A DNA stretch of 64,000 bases from Leucobacter komagatae (GCF_006716085.1 NZ_VFON01000001.1:496001-560000); one strand, 5' to 3'; counted from the first letter of the stretch, positions 22,264 through 32,756 are shown. Translations and numbers: made by a program. Notes: generated from the sequence alone by a model not told the origin.

Positions 22264-22680
22264 TTACGCGAACCAGAGGCCGAGCTCGCGCTCAGCCGAG
22301 AGGGTCGAGTCCGACCCGTGTACGAGGTTCTGCTGCACGGCGAGGCCCCAGTCGCGGCCGAGATCGCCACGGATGGTGCCGGGAGCGGCGACTGTGGGGT
22401 CGGTCGCGCCCGCGATCGAGCGGAAGCCCTCGATAACGCGCTCGCCCTCCGCGCGGACAGCGACGACGGGCCCTGAGCTCATGAACTCGATGAGCGGCTC
22501 GTAGAACGGCTTGCCCTCGTGCTCCTCGTAGTGCGCGGCCAGCAGCTCGCGGCTCGGGGTCAGCATGCGCAGGCCGGTGATCGTGTAGCCCTTCGCTTCG
22601 ATGCGGCGCAGGATCTCGCCGGTCAGCCCGCGGGCGACTCCGTCAGGCTTGACGAGGATGAGTGTTTGCTCGGTGGACAT
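22264..22680 (-). CDS. ndk: Nucleoside diphosphate kinase
   Basis: Balances nucleoside triphosphate pools by phosphate transfer through a phospho-histidine. It has 138 aa. The start TLILVKPDGVARGL is typical and the active-site His is in NLVHGSDS. AGGAG precedes the ATG. It is the last gene of the ileS-folC-DUF4233-ndk run. Confidence 0.97.
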   Translation of the reverse strand: MSTEQTLILVKPDGVARGLTGEILRRIEAKGYTITGLRMLTPSRELLAAHYEEHEGKPFYEPLIEFMSSGPVVAVRAEGERVIEGFRSIAGATDPTVAAPGTIRGDLGRDWGLAVQQNLVHGSDSTLSAERELGLWFA

Positions 22681-22759
22681 GAGGCTCCTGTTCGAGTGGT
22701 GTGTTCTGCGATATTCAGTCTAGTGAGGGGGCGAGCTGGCGGTGCGCCAGCCCCTACCC

Positions 22760-23221
22760 CTACTGGGCGCGGAGCGCCGCGTTCTGCTCGTCGATCTTCC
22801 CGCCGCGCACGATGCAGTAGACCCACAGCGCCGTGAAGATGCCGCCGACAAAGAGCGCGGCGGGCAGGATGAAGGCGGTCGCGAGCATGAGCGCGTGGGT
22901 CACCCAGCCCAGCCGGATCCCGACCTCGCCGAAGCGGATCGTCGCGAGCGACACGACGCACAGGAGCGCGAGCACCCCGCCGATCACCAGGCCGAGCCAG
23001 CGCGGGTCGGTGATGCCGAGGCCGAAGATCGTCAGCCCGATGAGCACAACGATGATGAGTTCGAAGCCGAGCACGATCGAGGCGAGCGCCTTGCGCGTGG
23101 AGCGTTCACCCTTCGTCGCGCCAGAGATGCGCATCGCCGAGTTGTGGGCGGCGGCCTCCGATGGCGAGAGGACGAGCTCCTCGTCGGATCCGTCCTGCGG
23201 CTGGCCGGGTGTGGTGGTCAT
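22760..23221 (-). CDS. DUF4233 membrane protein
   Basis: This 153-aa actinobacterial protein of unknown function has a hydrophilic N-terminus of about 40 residues and then four hydrophobic segments (about 45-66, 72-95, 100-120, 120-140). The start overlaps folC by four bases. The folC-DUF4233-ndk order is conserved in Actinobacteria, which supports a real gene though not a function. Confidence 0.85.
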   Translation of the reverse strand: MTTTPGQPQDGSDEELVLSPSEAAAHNSAMRISGATKGERSTRKALASIVLGFELIIVVLIGLTIFGLGITDPRWLGLVIGGVLALLCVVSLATIRFGEVGIRLGWVTHALMLATAFILPAALFVGGIFTALWVYCIVRGGKIDEQNAALRAQ

Positions 23222-24561
23222 GCGGTCCCCCAGTTCTCCGAGCGTGAGTGGGTGATGGCCTCGCCCGCGAGCAGCACAGAGCCGACGACGAGCACGGCAC
23301 GGGAGTTCGACTCCCCCGCCCAGCTTCGCGCGCGTTCGAGCGCGAGCGGAAGCGAGGCGAGTTCCTCGATGGGCGTATCCGGGATCGCCGACTCCGCGAT
23401 CACGGCGAGCTCTTCAACAGGGAGGGCCCGCGGCGAGTCGACGGCGGTCACGAAGACCTGGTGGGCGATCGGGGCAAGCGTCTCGAGCAGCCCGTGCGCG
23501 TCCTTCTCTTCGAGCACGCCGGTGACGATCGCCAGCTCTTCGAAGGCGAACGACTCCGTGACGGCGCGCACGAGTGCCTCGGCGCCGTGCGGGTTGTGGG
23601 CAGCGTCGACGTAGACGATCGGGTCGGTGCCGATGAGCTGCAGGCGGCCCGGCGAGGTGAGCTGCCCGAGCCCCTCGTCGAGGACCTCCTCAGGGATCGG
23701 CCGCTCGCCACCAAAGAACGCCTCCACCGCGGCGATCGCGAGCGTCGCGTTCTCCGCCTGGTGCTGCCCGTACAGCGGCACGAAGGCCGGGTCGTACTGG
23801 TGACCCGTGATCCCGACCACGTCGACCTGCCTGCCGCCAACCGCCAGGCGGTCCTCGGCGAGGCTGAAATCGCGGCCCTGCGCGTAGAGCCGCACACCGA
23901 GGTTCGCAGCGGTGTCGGCGAGCTCGCCGAGCGCGTCGACATCCTGCTCCGCTGTCACGGCGGTGCTGCCGGCCTTCATGATGAGCGACTTCGTGTGCGC
24001 GATCGTCTGCGTGTCCGGGCCGAGGTGCTCGGTGTGGTCGAGGCCGATCGGGGTGAAGACGGCGACCTGGGCGTCGACGATGTTCGTCGCGTCCCACTCA
24101 CCGCCCATCCCGACCTCGATGACCGCGACCTCGACGGGCGCATCAGCGAACGCGACAAACGCGAGTACCGCGAGGGCCTCGAAGAAGGTGATGCGGCCGT
24201 GCCCGGCACCCTCAAGCTCGGAGTCGACGAGCTGCAGCGGCAACCGCAACTCGTCCCAGGCCTCGGCGAGCGCGGCCTCAGCGATCGGCTGGCCGTCGAT
24301 CTGGAAGCGCTCGGTGAAGTCGACGAGGTGCGGGCTCGTGAAGAGCCCGGTACGCAGCCCGTGGGCACGCAGCAGCGATTCGATCGCGCGGCTCGTCGAC
24401 GTCTTGCCGTTCGTGCCGGCGACCTGGATGACCGGGTACGAGAGCTGGGGCGACCCGGCGAGCTCGGCGAGGCGGCGCACCGGCTCGATGCGCGGGCGCG
24501 GGTTCGCCTCGCCGACGCGGGTGAGGAGCTCTTCGTACACCTTCGCTGCGGTGCCGCTCAT
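23218..24561 (-). CDS. folC: Bifunctional folylpolyglutamate synthase / dihydrofolate synthase
   Basis: Mur-ligase-like enzyme that adds glutamate to dihydropteroate and extends folate polyglutamate tails. It has 447 aa. The ATP loop [16 protein letters not shown] is near residue 45, followed by [14 protein letters not shown]; the central ligase motif [12 protein letters not shown] and [14 protein letters not shown] follow. It overlaps ileS upstream and DUF4233 downstream by four bases each, so the three are translationally coupled. Confidence 0.96.
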   Translation of the reverse strand: MSGTAAKVYEELLTRVGEANPRPRIEPVRRLAELAGSPQLSYPVIQVAGTNGKTSTSRAIESLLRAHGLRTGLFTSPHLVDFTERFQIDGQPIAEAALAEAWDELRLPLQLVDSELEGAGHGRITFFEALAVLAFVAFADAPVEVAVIEVGMGGEWDATNIVDAQVAVFTPIGLDHTEHLGPDTQTIAHTKSLIMKAGSTAVTAEQDVDALGELADTAANLGVRLYAQGRDFSLAEDRLAVGGRQVDVVGITGHQYDPAFVPLYGQHQAENATLAIAAVEAFFGGERPIPEEVLDEGLGQLTSPGRLQLIGTDPIVYVDAAHNPHGAEALVRAVTESFAFEELAIVTGVLEEKDAHGLLETLAPIAHQVFVTAVDSPRALPVEELAVIAESAIPDTPIEELASLPLALERARSWAGESNSRAVLVVGSVLLAGEAITHSRSENWGTA

Positions 24562-27500
24562 CGCGCGTCTCCCGACTCGGGTGCGTCGAGACCAGTGACG
24601 TCGATGGTGATGACGACCGGCGCCTTCTCGACGCCGAGCGCCTTTGCGCCGGTGATGAACACCCCGCCACCCGGAGACTGCAGGTCGTCTACGATCGCGT
24701 CGATCCCGATCGCCTCCTGCACGGCGATGCCCTCGGCGAGCGTTTCTGCCGCGATGAGCGCCGCGTGCGTCTGCAGCGCGGCCGCGTGCGCGGGCTCGGC
24801 GTTCAGCGCGAGCACGATGCGGTCGCTCACGTCGAGCCCGGCGGCCTTGCGGGCCTCCTGGATCGCGCGGATCGCATCGCGGGCGATGCCCTCGGCCTCG
24901 AGCTCTGGCGTAGTCGCAGTCTCGAGGATCGCGAACCCGCCGCCCTGGATGAGCGTGATCGCGGGGCCGCCATCCTCGGCGCCCGCGCCCGCCTTCAGCG
25001 TGAGCTCATACTCGTGGGGCTCAAGCGCGATGCCGCCGGCGACGATCACGCCGTTCTCCTCGCTCCAGTCACCGGCCTTCGCCGCCTTGATCGCGGCCTG
25101 CACCTGCTTGCCGAGGCGGGGCCCCGCGGCGCGCGCGTTCACAGCGAGCGTCTGCACGATGCCGTTCTCGGCCGCGCTTGACTCGGTTTCCTGGACGAGC
25201 CGCACCTGCTTGACGTTGAGCTCATCGCGCAGAATGTCGGCGAAGGGCTCGAGCGCCGCGGGACGCGACGTGACCACGGTGAGCTCCGCGAGCGGCAGGC
25301 GCACGCGCAGCTTGTGCGCCTTGCGCAGCGAGAGCACCTGCGAGGTGATCTGGCGCACCTCGTCCATCGCGGCGACGAGCTCGTCATCGACGGGGAACTC
25401 GGAAGCGTCGGGCCAGTCGGTGAGGTGCACGGAACGGCCACCAGTGAGGCCGCGCCATACCTCCTCGGTGACGAGGGGTGCCATCGGCGCGGCGACGCGC
25501 GCGAGCGTCTCGAGCACGGTGAAGAGCGTGTCAAACGCCTGCTTGTTTGCGGGCTTTCCGTTCTCGCCGGTGGTGCCCTCCCAGAAGCGGTCGCGCGAGC
25601 GACGCACGTACCAGTTGGTCAGCACCTCGGCGAACGCGCGGAGCGTCTCGGCCGCAGAGGTCGTGTCGAGCCCGTCAAGGTGCGCCTGGACCTCGCGCAC
25701 GAGCGTGCCCGTCTTCGCAAGGATGTACCGGTCGAGCGGGTCGGTCGAGTCGACGCGACGCTCGGCCTCGACGCCGTCGGCGTTCGCGTACAGGCTGAAG
25801 AAGTACCAGCTGTTCCAGAGCGGCAGGATGAACTGGCGGACGCCCTCGCGGATGCCCTCCTCGGTCACGATGAGGTTGCCGCCGCGCACGACGGGCGATG
25901 CCATGAGGAACCAGCGCATCGCGTCGGAGCCGTCGCGATCGAAGACCTCGTTCACGTCGGGGTAGTTCTGCAGGCTCTTCGACATCTTGTTACCGTCGGA
26001 GCCGAGCACGATGCCGTGGCTGATGACGCTCTTGAACGCCGGGCGGTCAAAGAGCGCCGTCGCGAGCACGTGCTGCACGTAGAACCACCCGCGGGTCTGG
26101 CCGATGTACTCGACGATGAAATCGGCGGGCTGGCTCTTCTCGAACCACTCAACGTTCTCGAACGGGTAGTGCGCCTGGGCGAACGGCATGGAGCCCGAAT
26201 CGAACCAGACATCGAGCACGTCTTCGATGCGCCGCATCGTCGATTTGCCGCTCGGGTCATCCGGGTTCGGCCGGGTGAGCGAGTCGATGTACGGGCGGTG
26301 CAGGTCAATCTCGCCTGCCTCGTTGCGCGGGAGCTCGCCGAAGTCGGCCTCGAGCTCCGCGACCGACCCGTAGACGTCCTCGCGCGGGAACTCCGGGTTG
26401 TCGCTCTGCCACACTGGGATCGGGCTGCCCCAGTAGCGGTTGCGGCTGATCGACCAGTCGCGCGCGCCCTCAAGCCACTTGCCGAACTGGCCGTGCTTGA
26501 CGTTTGCGGGGACCCACTCGATCTCCTCGTTCACCTCAAGCATGCGGTCCTTGATCTCCGTGACGCGCACGAACCAGCTCGAGACCGCGCGGTAGATCAG
26601 CGGGTTGCGGCAGCGCCAGCAGTGCGGGTACGAGTGCAGGTAGCTCTGCTCGCGCAGCAGGCGACCGGAGGCCTTGAGCATGCGGATGAGTGGGCGGTTC
26701 GCGTCCATCCACAGCTCGCCGGCCACGTCGGTGACCGCGCTAATGAAGCGGCCGCCCTCGTCGAGGCTCACGATCGTCGGCATGCCCGCGGCGGTCGTGA
26801 GGCGGTGGTCGTCCTCGCCGTACGCGGGCGACTGGTGGACGATGCCGGTGCCGTCGGTGACGGTGACGTAGCCATCGACGAGCACTCGCCAGTAGTTGTC
26901 GGTGCCCCAGGTCTCGGTGTCCGCGAAGTAGTCGAAGAGTGGCGCGTACTCGACGTTCAACAGTTCGGCGCCCTGCAGGGTGCGCGTGACGGCGGCACGA
27001 ACCTCGTCAGCAGACTCGTAGCCGAGGTCTGACGCGTAGTTCCCCGCGAGATCCTGCGCGATGAGGTAGCTCGCCTCCCCCGCGGCCGCGCCGTCGGAGC
27101 CGCCGGCGGGGCCAGCGGGCACGACGACGTACGCGATGTCGGGGCCGACAGCGAGAGCGGCGTTCGTCGGCAGCGTCCACGGCGTCGTCGTCCAGGCGAG
27201 GGCGCGCACGCCCGAGAGGCCGAGCTCGTCGGCGCGGGCGCCGCGGAATGGGAAGGTGACGGTGACCGACGGATCCTGGCGTTCCTGGTACACGTCGTCG
27301 TCCATGCGCAGCTCGTGGTTCGAGAGCGGCGTCTCGTCGCGCCAGCAGTACGGCAGGATGCGCTGGCCTTCGTAGGCGAGGCCCTTGTCGTAGAGCTGCT
27401 TGAAGGCCCAGATGACGCTTTCCATGAAGGAGACGTTGAGCGTCTTGTAGTCGTTCTCGAAGTCGACCCAGCGCGCCTGGCGGGTGACGTACTCCTCCCA

Positions 27501-27929
27501 CTCCTTGGTGTACTGGAGCACGGATTCGCGGGCCTTCGCGTTGAACGCGGCGACACCCATCTCCTCGATCTCGCTCTTCTCGGTGATGCCGAGCTGCTTC
27601 ATCGCCTCAAGCTCGGCGGGCAGCCCGTGGGTGTCCCAGCCGAAGCGCCGCTCGACCTTCTTCCCGCGCATCGTCTGGAAGCGTGGGAAGACGTCTTTCG
27701 CGTAGCCGGTGAGGAGGTGGCCATAGTGGGGCAGGCCGTTCGCGAACGGGGGACCGTCATTGAAGACCCACTCGTCGCAGCCCTCGCGCTGCGCAATGGA
27801 GGCGCGGAACGTGTCGTCCGCGTCCCAGTAGGAGAGCACTCGCTGCTCAACCTCGGGAAGTCGCGGAGATGGATTCACGCCGAATGCGACGCCCGCGGTC
27901 TCGCCGGTCGTCTGCTTGGGATAGCTCAT
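24558..27929 (-). CDS. ileS: Isoleucine-tRNA ligase, IleS2 (eukaryote-like) type
   Basis: Charges tRNA-Ile and edits misactivated valine. It has 1123 aa, longer than the roughly 930-aa bacterial IleS1. The class I signature is [14 protein letters not shown] near residue 60, then [10 protein letters not shown]; the editing domain (CP1) has [13 protein letters not shown]; the KMSKS loop is [13 protein letters not shown]. Length and signature motifs fit IleS2, the form known for natural mupirocin tolerance. GAAGG precedes the ATG at 8 nt, and a translational T-box lies upstream. Confidence 0.96.
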   Translation of the reverse strand: MSYPKQTTGETAGVAFGVNPSPRLPEVEQRVLSYWDADDTFRASIAQREGCDEWVFNDGPPFANGLPHYGHLLTGYAKDVFPRFQTMRGKKVERRFGWDTHGLPAELEAMKQLGITEKSEIEEMGVAAFNAKARESVLQYTKEWEEYVTRQARWVDFENDYKTLNVSFMESVIWAFKQLYDKGLAYEGQRILPYCWRDETPLSNHELRMDDDVYQERQDPSVTVTFPFRGARADELGLSGVRALAWTTTPWTLPTNAALAVGPDIAYVVVPAGPAGGSDGAAAGEASYLIAQDLAGNYASDLGYESADEVRAAVTRTLQGAELLNVEYAPLFDYFADTETWGTDNYWRVLVDGYVTVTDGTGIVHQSPAYGEDDHRLTTAAGMPTIVSLDEGGRFISAVTDVAGELWMDANRPLIRMLKASGRLLREQSYLHSYPHCWRCRNPLIYRAVSSWFVRVTEIKDRMLEVNEEIEWVPANVKHGQFGKWLEGARDWSISRNRYWGSPIPVWQSDNPEFPREDVYGSVAELEADFGELPRNEAGEIDLHRPYIDSLTRPNPDDPSGKSTMRRIEDVLDVWFDSGSMPFAQAHYPFENVEWFEKSQPADFIVEYIGQTRGWFYVQHVLATALFDRPAFKSVISHGIVLGSDGNKMSKSLQNYPDVNEVFDRDGSDAMRWFLMASPVVRGGNLIVTEEGIREGVRQFILPLWNSWYFFSLYANADGVEAERRVDSTDPLDRYILAKTGTLVREVQAHLDGLDTTSAAETLRAFAEVLTNWYVRRSRDRFWEGTTGENGKPANKQAFDTLFTVLETLARVAAPMAPLVTEEVWRGLTGGRSVHLTDWPDASEFPVDDELVAAMDEVRQITSQVLSLRKAHKLRVRLPLAELTVVTSRPAALEPFADILRDELNVKQVRLVQETESSAAENGIVQTLAVNARAAGPRLGKQVQAAIKAAKAGDWSEENGVIVAGGIALEPHEYELTLKAGAGAEDGGPAITLIQGGGFAILETATTPELEAEGIARDAIRAIQEARKAAGLDVSDRIVLALNAEPAHAAALQTHAALIAAETLAEGIAVQEAIGIDAIVDDLQSPGGGVFITGAKALGVEKAPVVITIDVTGLDAPESGDAR

Positions 27930-27937
27930 AGGGGGTA

Positions 27938-28130
27938 CCTTCTCATCACGCGATTCTCACGCTGGGGCGAGTGTGCGAATCGATTCGCATCCCGCGGTAC
28001 CACCCGGCTTGCGCTCATGGAGCGCCACTTCATTGAGCTGTAACGGGCCACCCGTCTGGTTCTAGTGAGCCGCCCGAGGGTGGCCGTTCTTCCAGAGACT
28101 CCCCGGTGATGGCCGGTTCACAGTCGATAC
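27938..28130 (-). promoter_or_regulatory. T-box riboswitch controlling ileS (ultrashort stem I, isoleucine specifier)
   Basis: On the minus strand the leader carries the T-box core GGGTGGTACCGCG (28005-27993). Upstream is a compact stem I closed by GGCC/GGCC with the isoleucine codon ATC at 28110-28108, then ACGGG-tgg-CCCGT (28055-28043) as stem II, and GCGCTC-cat-GAGCGC (28025-28011) as stem III. After the T-box comes TGCGAATCGATTCGCA and then the ribosome site, not a T-run terminator. This is the layout of actinobacterial translational ileS T-boxes, where uncharged tRNA-Ile frees the ribosome site. A TAGAAT -10-like hexamer is at 28140-28135. Confidence 0.85.
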
Positions 28131-28140
28131 GCCTATTCTA

Positions 28141-28432
28141 GCCCGGTTTTGCTGGGCCGCGGGTGAACTCGGTGAACGCGGCAGAACATTATGAACGCGA
28201 TTCTGCAGCCTTTGGGTAACGAATCGGTAACAACCGTAATTTGGCGTTATGCCTGATCCCCGCAGGATTCGAGCAGTTATCTGTGAAAACCGTGTGAACA
28301 ATTGGTGGGCGATCGGGGTTAGCGTCGAAGGAGGGTTCTCGGTTCAATCACCGCTTCACCGAGGCGGTACTTGGAGCGCCAAAAACCCGGCGGATAGACC
28401 GCACAACGCGGCAAACACCGCACAGGAGGAAC
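28141..28432 (+). promoter_or_regulatory. Upstream region of proVWX
   Basis: No reading frame here looks real. It holds the proV promoter region: a GGTAAC direct repeat with 11-bp period at 28215-28220 and 28226-28231, and a strong AGGAGG site 3-9 nt before the proV ATG. I could not assign -35 and -10 boxes with confidence. Confidence 0.4.
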
Positions 28433-29791
28433 ATGTCTCACCAAAATGTCGGCCAGGGGGCCGACGCGAAGCCGGGCGAAATTGCCATTTCGGTCGACCA
28501 CGCAACCAAAGTCTTCGGCCGGCGACCCAAGGAGGCCGCAAAGCGCCTCCGCGCCGGCGCGAGCCGCGAGGAGGTGAAGCCGTTCGGCACCGCCGCGGTG
28601 ATCGACGCAAGCTTCGACGTCCGCGTCGGCGAAATCTTCGTCGTGATGGGCCTCTCAGGCTCAGGCAAATCGACACTCATCCGCCTCCTCAACGGACTCG
28701 GCGACACGACCGACGGATCGATCAGCGTCTTTGGCCATGAGATCGTCGGCATGAGCGCGGCAGAGCTGCGCAAGGTTCGCCGCGAGCAGATGGCGATGGT
28801 GTTTCAGCACTTCGCCCTCTTCCCGCACCGCACCGTGCTCGAGAACGCCGCGTACGGTCTGGAGATTCAGGGCGTGCCCGTCGAGGAGCGGGGTGAACGA
28901 GCCCGCGGCTGGCTGAGCCGTGTCGGGCTCGACGGCTGGGCAGACTCGCTCCCCGGCGAGCTTTCCGGCGGCATGCAGCAGCGCGTCGGGCTCGCCCGAG
29001 CTTTCGCGGCCGGCACCCGGATCCTGCTCATGGACGAGGCGTTCTCGGCCCTCGACCCGCTCATCCGGCGCGAGATGCAGGAGCTGCTCGTCGAACTGCA
29101 GCAAGAGCTGGGAATGACCATCGTCTTCATCACGCACGACCTCAACGAGGCGATGTTCCTCGGTGACCGAATCGCGGTCATGCGCGACGGGCGCATCGTG
29201 CAGCTGGGCACGCCGAACGACATTCTCACGGACCCCGCGAATGACTACGTCGCGCAGTTTGTACAGGACGTGGATCGGGCGCGCGTGCTCACCGCGGGCG
29301 ACGTCATGGAGCCACCGCGCGCCGTCGTCCCGGCGTCGGCGGGGCCCCGCGCTGCACTCAAGGCGATGCGCGACCTGCAGACCTCGGCGTGCTTCGTGAC
29401 GTCGGCGGGCCGCAAGCTCATCGGGGTGGTCCGCGACAAAGACATGCTGCGCCTCGTGCGCGACGGTGGCACGAACATCAGCGACGCGCTGAAGCCGACC
29501 CCCTCGATCGTCTCCCCCGACCAGTTGATCGCCGAGCTCTTTGAGCTCGCGGTGGAGAGCCCGCTTCCCGTCGCGGTCGTCGACGAGCAGGATCGCCTCA
29601 TCGGCGTCGTCCCTCGCGTGACCCTGCTCGCCTCGCTCACGAACCTCCCGACGATGACAACCGAGATCCCGATCATCGAGCCGACACCGGACGTGCCGGG
29701 CGCGATCATCACCGCGACGCTTGAGGCTACCGGCGGCACGGGGTCCCCCGCAGTCGGAGACCTCGCCACGACGGAAGGGGGCGCACTGTGA
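28433..29791 (+). CDS. proV: Glycine betaine/proline ABC transporter ATP-binding protein with CBS domains
   Basis: ATPase of an osmoprotectant importer of the ProU/OpuA type. It has 452 aa. The ABC domain spans about 15-280: Walker [10 protein letters not shown]-loop VFQHFALFPHRTV, signature LSGGMQQRVGLARA, Walker B ILLMDEAFSALD, switch His FITHD. A tandem CBS pair follows (about 295-410), the osmosensing module in OpuA. The start ATG has AGGAGG upstream. Its stop overlaps the GTG of proW. Confidence 0.94.
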   Translation: MSHQNVGQGADAKPGEIAISVDHATKVFGRRPKEAAKRLRAGASREEVKPFGTAAVIDASFDVRVGEIFVVMGLSGSGKSTLIRLLNGLGDTTDGSISVFGHEIVGMSAAELRKVRREQMAMVFQHFALFPHRTVLENAAYGLEIQGVPVEERGERARGWLSRVGLDGWADSLPGELSGGMQQRVGLARAFAAGTRILLMDEAFSALDPLIRREMQELLVELQQELGMTIVFITHDLNEAMFLGDRIAVMRDGRIVQLGTPNDILTDPANDYVAQFVQDVDRARVLTAGDVMEPPRAVVPASAGPRAALKAMRDLQTSACFVTSAGRKLIGVVRDKDMLRLVRDGGTNISDALKPTPSIVSPDQLIAELFELAVESPLPVAVVDEQDRLIGVVPRVTLLASLTNLPTMTTEIPIIEPTPDVPGAIITATLEATGGTGSPAVGDLATTEGGAL

Positions 29792-30705
29792 ACGACTTCT
29801 TCCGGATCCCGATCGGTAGCTGGGTTGCCGCCGCGTTCGACTGGATCAAAGCAACGTTCGACGGCACGCTCGATGTGATCTCACTTGTTGTGAAGGCGCT
29901 CGTGCAGGGCGTCGCAGACGGCTTGCTCGCGGTGCCCGCGCCCCTGCTGATCATCGTGCTCGCGCTGCTCGGATGGGCAGTCCGCTCCTGGCAGTTTGGC
30001 GTCGGGGCGGCGCTCACGCTCACGCTCATCATCGGAATGGCGCAGTGGGAGAACGCGATGTTTACGCTCGCGCTCGTGCTGATCGCGACCATCATTGCGG
30101 TGCTTATCGGAGTTCCCCTCGGCATCCTCGCCGCGAAGTCCGACGGGTTTAGTGCCGTCATCCGACCGATTCTCGACTTCATGCAGACCATGCCAGCGCT
30201 CGTCTACCTGATCCCGGCGGTGACGTTCTTTGCGGTCGGGTTTGTGCCCGGCGTGTTCGCCACCGTGCTCTTCGCGCTGCCTCCAGGCGTTCGCTTTACC
30301 GAACTCGGGATCCGGGGCGTCGACGCCGAGACTGTCGAAGCTGGCCACGCGTTCGGCTCGACGCCGGGCAAGATCCTGCGCGGCATTCAGCTGCCCCTCG
30401 CGATGCCGACGATCCTCGCCGGAATCAACCAGGTGATCATGCTCGCCCTCTCGATGGCGGTCATCGCCGGTATGGCCGGCGCGAACGGCCTCGGGAAGGA
30501 GGTCGTCTCGGCCCTCGCGACGCTCAACATCGCAAAGGGCGTTGAGGCGGGCCTTGCCGTCGTGATCCTCGCCGTCTTCCTCGACCGGCTCACCGCCGCG
30601 CTCGGCACTCCTGGCGAGTTCACCCACTCGCTCCGCAGCGCACTCGGGCGCAGGCGGAACGCGCGGCAGCGCGCCGCTCGCCTCGAGCCCGCCGCGGCCA
30701 ACTGA
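29788..30705 (+). CDS. proW: Glycine betaine/proline ABC transporter permease
   Basis: Membrane subunit of the osmoprotectant importer, 305 aa starting with GTG inside the proV stop (GTGA). It has six or seven hydrophobic segments; the ATPase-coupling EAA loop is EAGHAFGSTPGKILRGIQLPLA. The last 30 residues are polar and Arg-rich. Family and neighbours agree. Confidence 0.94.
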   Translation: MNDFFRIPIGSWVAAAFDWIKATFDGTLDVISLVVKALVQGVADGLLAVPAPLLIIVLALLGWAVRSWQFGVGAALTLTLIIGMAQWENAMFTLALVLIATIIAVLIGVPLGILAAKSDGFSAVIRPILDFMQTMPALVYLIPAVTFFAVGFVPGVFATVLFALPPGVRFTELGIRGVDAETVEAGHAFGSTPGKILRGIQLPLAMPTILAGINQVIMLALSMAVIAGMAGANGLGKEVVSALATLNIAKGVEAGLAVVILAVFLDRLTAALGTPGEFTHSLRSALGRRRNARQRAARLEPAAAN

Positions 30706-30758
30706 GACCTATCTGACCCACACCCCAACCCGCACCTCGGTGCGGACGAAAGGAAACC

Positions 30759-31670
30759 ATGAAGAAGCGTCACCTCACAACCGCCATCGCACTCGCTGCG
30801 GCGGGAAGCCTCGCGCTCGCGGGCTGCACGAATGGAGCGACCGACGATGGGGGTGGTTCCGGAAGCGGCGAGGGAGGCGACACCATCACTCTGAGCTTCC
30901 TCCCCGGCTGGACCGACGGCCTGAGCACCGCGTACCTCCTTGAGGACCAGCTCGGCAAGCTCGGCTACACCGTAGAGATGGAGGAGCTCACCGACGCGGC
31001 CGTCATTTACGCGGGCCTCGCGAACGGTGACTTCGATATGTATCCCTCCGCTTGGTCGGAGGCCACGCACGCCCAGTACATGGAGCAGTTCGGAGAGAAG
31101 ATCGAAGACCTCGGCTCGTACTACGAGGGCGCATCGCTCACCATCGCAGTGCCCGACTACATGGACGACATCAACTCGATCGAGGACCTGAAGGGTAAGG
31201 CCGACAGGTTCGGCGGCGAGATCATCGGCATCGAGCCCGGCGCAGGCCTCACCAAGCAGACGCAAGACGTCATGCTGCCCGAGTACGGCCTCGGCTCGGA
31301 GTATGAGCTCGTGACCTCGTCGACCGGCGCGATGCTCGCGACGCTCCAGTCGAAGATCGACGCGAAGGAAGACGTCGTCGTCACGCTCTGGCGCCCGTTC
31401 TGGGCGAACGCCGCCTTCCCCGTGAAGGATCTACAGGACCCGAAGGGGGCGATGGGCGGAACTGAGGGGCTGCACTTCCTCGGCAAGCTCGGGTTCGCCG
31501 AGGAGTTCCCGGAGGCCGCCGACTACATCAAGGGCATCAAGCTCGACGACGATGCCTACGGCGCGCTCGAGAGCCTCATTACGGGCGACGAGTACAAGGA
31601 CGACCCGAAGGGTGCCGTGCAGGCCTGGCTGAAGGACAACGCCGACGCCTACCCCGGCCTCATCGCGTAG
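30759..31670 (+). CDS. proX: Glycine betaine/proline ABC transporter substrate-binding lipoprotein
   Basis: Extracytoplasmic binding protein of 303 aa. A lipoprotein signal ends LALAGC with the acylated Cys at 22, followed by a Gly/Ser linker. The mature part has the OpuAC fold (LSFLPGWTDGLSTAYLLEDQLG, DMYPSAWSEATH, DLKGKADRFGGEIIGIEPGAG, VVTLWRPFWANAAF); the Trp residues in these motifs probably form the cage for a quaternary ammonium. GAAAGGA precedes the ATG. Confidence 0.94.
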   Translation: MKKRHLTTAIALAAAGSLALAGCTNGATDDGGGSGSGEGGDTITLSFLPGWTDGLSTAYLLEDQLGKLGYTVEMEELTDAAVIYAGLANGDFDMYPSAWSEATHAQYMEQFGEKIEDLGSYYEGASLTIAVPDYMDDINSIEDLKGKADRFGGEIIGIEPGAGLTKQTQDVMLPEYGLGSEYELVTSSTGAMLATLQSKIDAKEDVVVTLWRPFWANAAFPVKDLQDPKGAMGGTEGLHFLGKLGFAEEFPEAADYIKGIKLDDDAYGALESLITGDEYKDDPKGAVQAWLKDNADAYPGLIA

Positions 31671-31686
31671 GTCTGTCACCGCAAGC

Positions 31687-31725
31687 GGCGGGCCGCCCCC
31701 ACCTCGCGGTGTGGGGCGGCCCGCC
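31687..31725 (+). terminator. Terminator after proX
   Basis: GGCGGGCCGCCCC... pairs with GGGGCGGCCCGCC over about 15 bp (one bulged C) around a 9-nt loop, 17 nt after the proX stop. It has no strong T-run, as is common in high-GC Actinobacteria. Confidence 0.7.
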
Positions 31726-31769
31726 GTCGTGGTTCGGCCTATCGCAGGGCTACAGGAGCTCTGCCCGCG

Positions 31770-32756
31770 CTACAGCAGCTCTGCGCGCAGCTGCTCGGGC
31801 GACTTGGGCGAGAGCAGGCCGGGTGCGATGTCGAACGGCGTGTGCGCGCCCTTCGCGCCCCCCGCCGCGAGACGCGCCGCTGCCCGCGCGTAGGCGACGA
31901 GCACGCTCGACGTGAACTCGGGGTTCGAATCGAGCGCGAGTCGGTACTCGATGGTCTGGGTGACGCCGGGCGACGACTCCCCCGAACGGAATACGAAGCC
32001 ACCGTGCGGCATGCCCGCGTGGTCGCGGGCGAGCTCTTCTGCCGAAATGAAGTGCACGGTCGTGTCGTACGGCTCGAAGTAGTCGGGCATCGTCACGATC
32101 GTCTCGCGGATCAGGTCTGCGTCAGCGCCATCCTCAAGAACGACGAAGCACTCGCGGTCGTGCTGCTCGCGCGTGGTGAGTTCGGGGTTCTCTCCCGCAC
32201 GCACGCGGCCGATCGCGTCTTCCGACGGCAGCGTGTACTGCACCGCGCCCGCAACGCCCGGGATCCGGCGCAGCGCGTCGGAGTGGCCCTGGCTCAGGCC
32301 CCGGCCCCAGAACGTATAGGTGTTGCCCTGCGGCAGGATCGCCTCACCAAACAGTCGGTTGAGTGAGAACAGGCCCGGGTCCCAGCCAGTCGAGATCACG
32401 GCGACGTTTCCGCCTGCGACCGCGGCCGCGTCAACGGCGGCGAAGTGCTCGGGTACCTTCGCGTGCGTGTCAAAGCTGTCGACCACCGTGAAGTTGGCGG
32501 CAAGCTCTGGCGTCTGTTCGGGCAGATCGCTCTTCGATCCGCCGCAGAGGATCAGCACGTCGACGCTGCCCGTAAAGTCCCCGAGGTCGGCGATTGCGTA
32601 GACCTTCGTATCCGGCGAAGCTGTCGTAACGCTTAAGGGGTCGCGCCGGCTGAACACCCCAACGAGTTCGAGGTCAGGGTTCAGCCCAATAGAGGTTTCT
32701 ACGCCGCGGCCAAGGTTGCCGTAGCCGACGATGCCGACGCGAATGCGGTCTGTCAT
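31770..32756 (-). CDS. ddh: meso-Diaminopimelate dehydrogenase
   Basis: NADPH enzyme that makes meso-diaminopimelate from tetrahydrodipicolinate in one step, the short route to lysine. It has 328 aa. The Rossmann start is RVGIVGYGNLGRGVE; family motifs are LCGGSKSDLPEQTP, VDSFDTHAKVPEHF, STGWDPGLFSLNR and FWGRGLSQGHSDA. GGAGGA precedes the ATG. A MarR-type gene is 79 bp upstream in the same direction. Confidence 0.94.
   Translation of the reverse strand: MTDRIRVGIVGYGNLGRGVETSIGLNPDLELVGVFSRRDPLSVTTASPDTKVYAIADLGDFTGSVDVLILCGGSKSDLPEQTPELAANFTVVDSFDTHAKVPEHFAAVDAAAVAGGNVAVISTGWDPGLFSLNRLFGEAILPQGNTYTFWGRGLSQGHSDALRRIPGVAGAVQYTLPSEDAIGRVRAGENPELTTREQHDRECFVVLEDGADADLIRETIVTMPDYFEPYDTTVHFISAEELARDHAGMPHGGFVFRSGESSPGVTQTIEYRLALDSNPEFTSSVLVAYARAAARLAAGGAKGAHTPFDIAPGLLSPKSPEQLRAELL

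Noticed and set aside
23248..25965. A 905-codon open frame on the plus strand
   Set aside because: It lies wholly antisense to folC and ileS. High GC leaves such shadow frames open; its Arg-rich composition is typical of a shadow.
25314..27032. A 572-codon plus-strand open frame
   Set aside because: Antisense to ileS with no recognisable domain or ribosome site.
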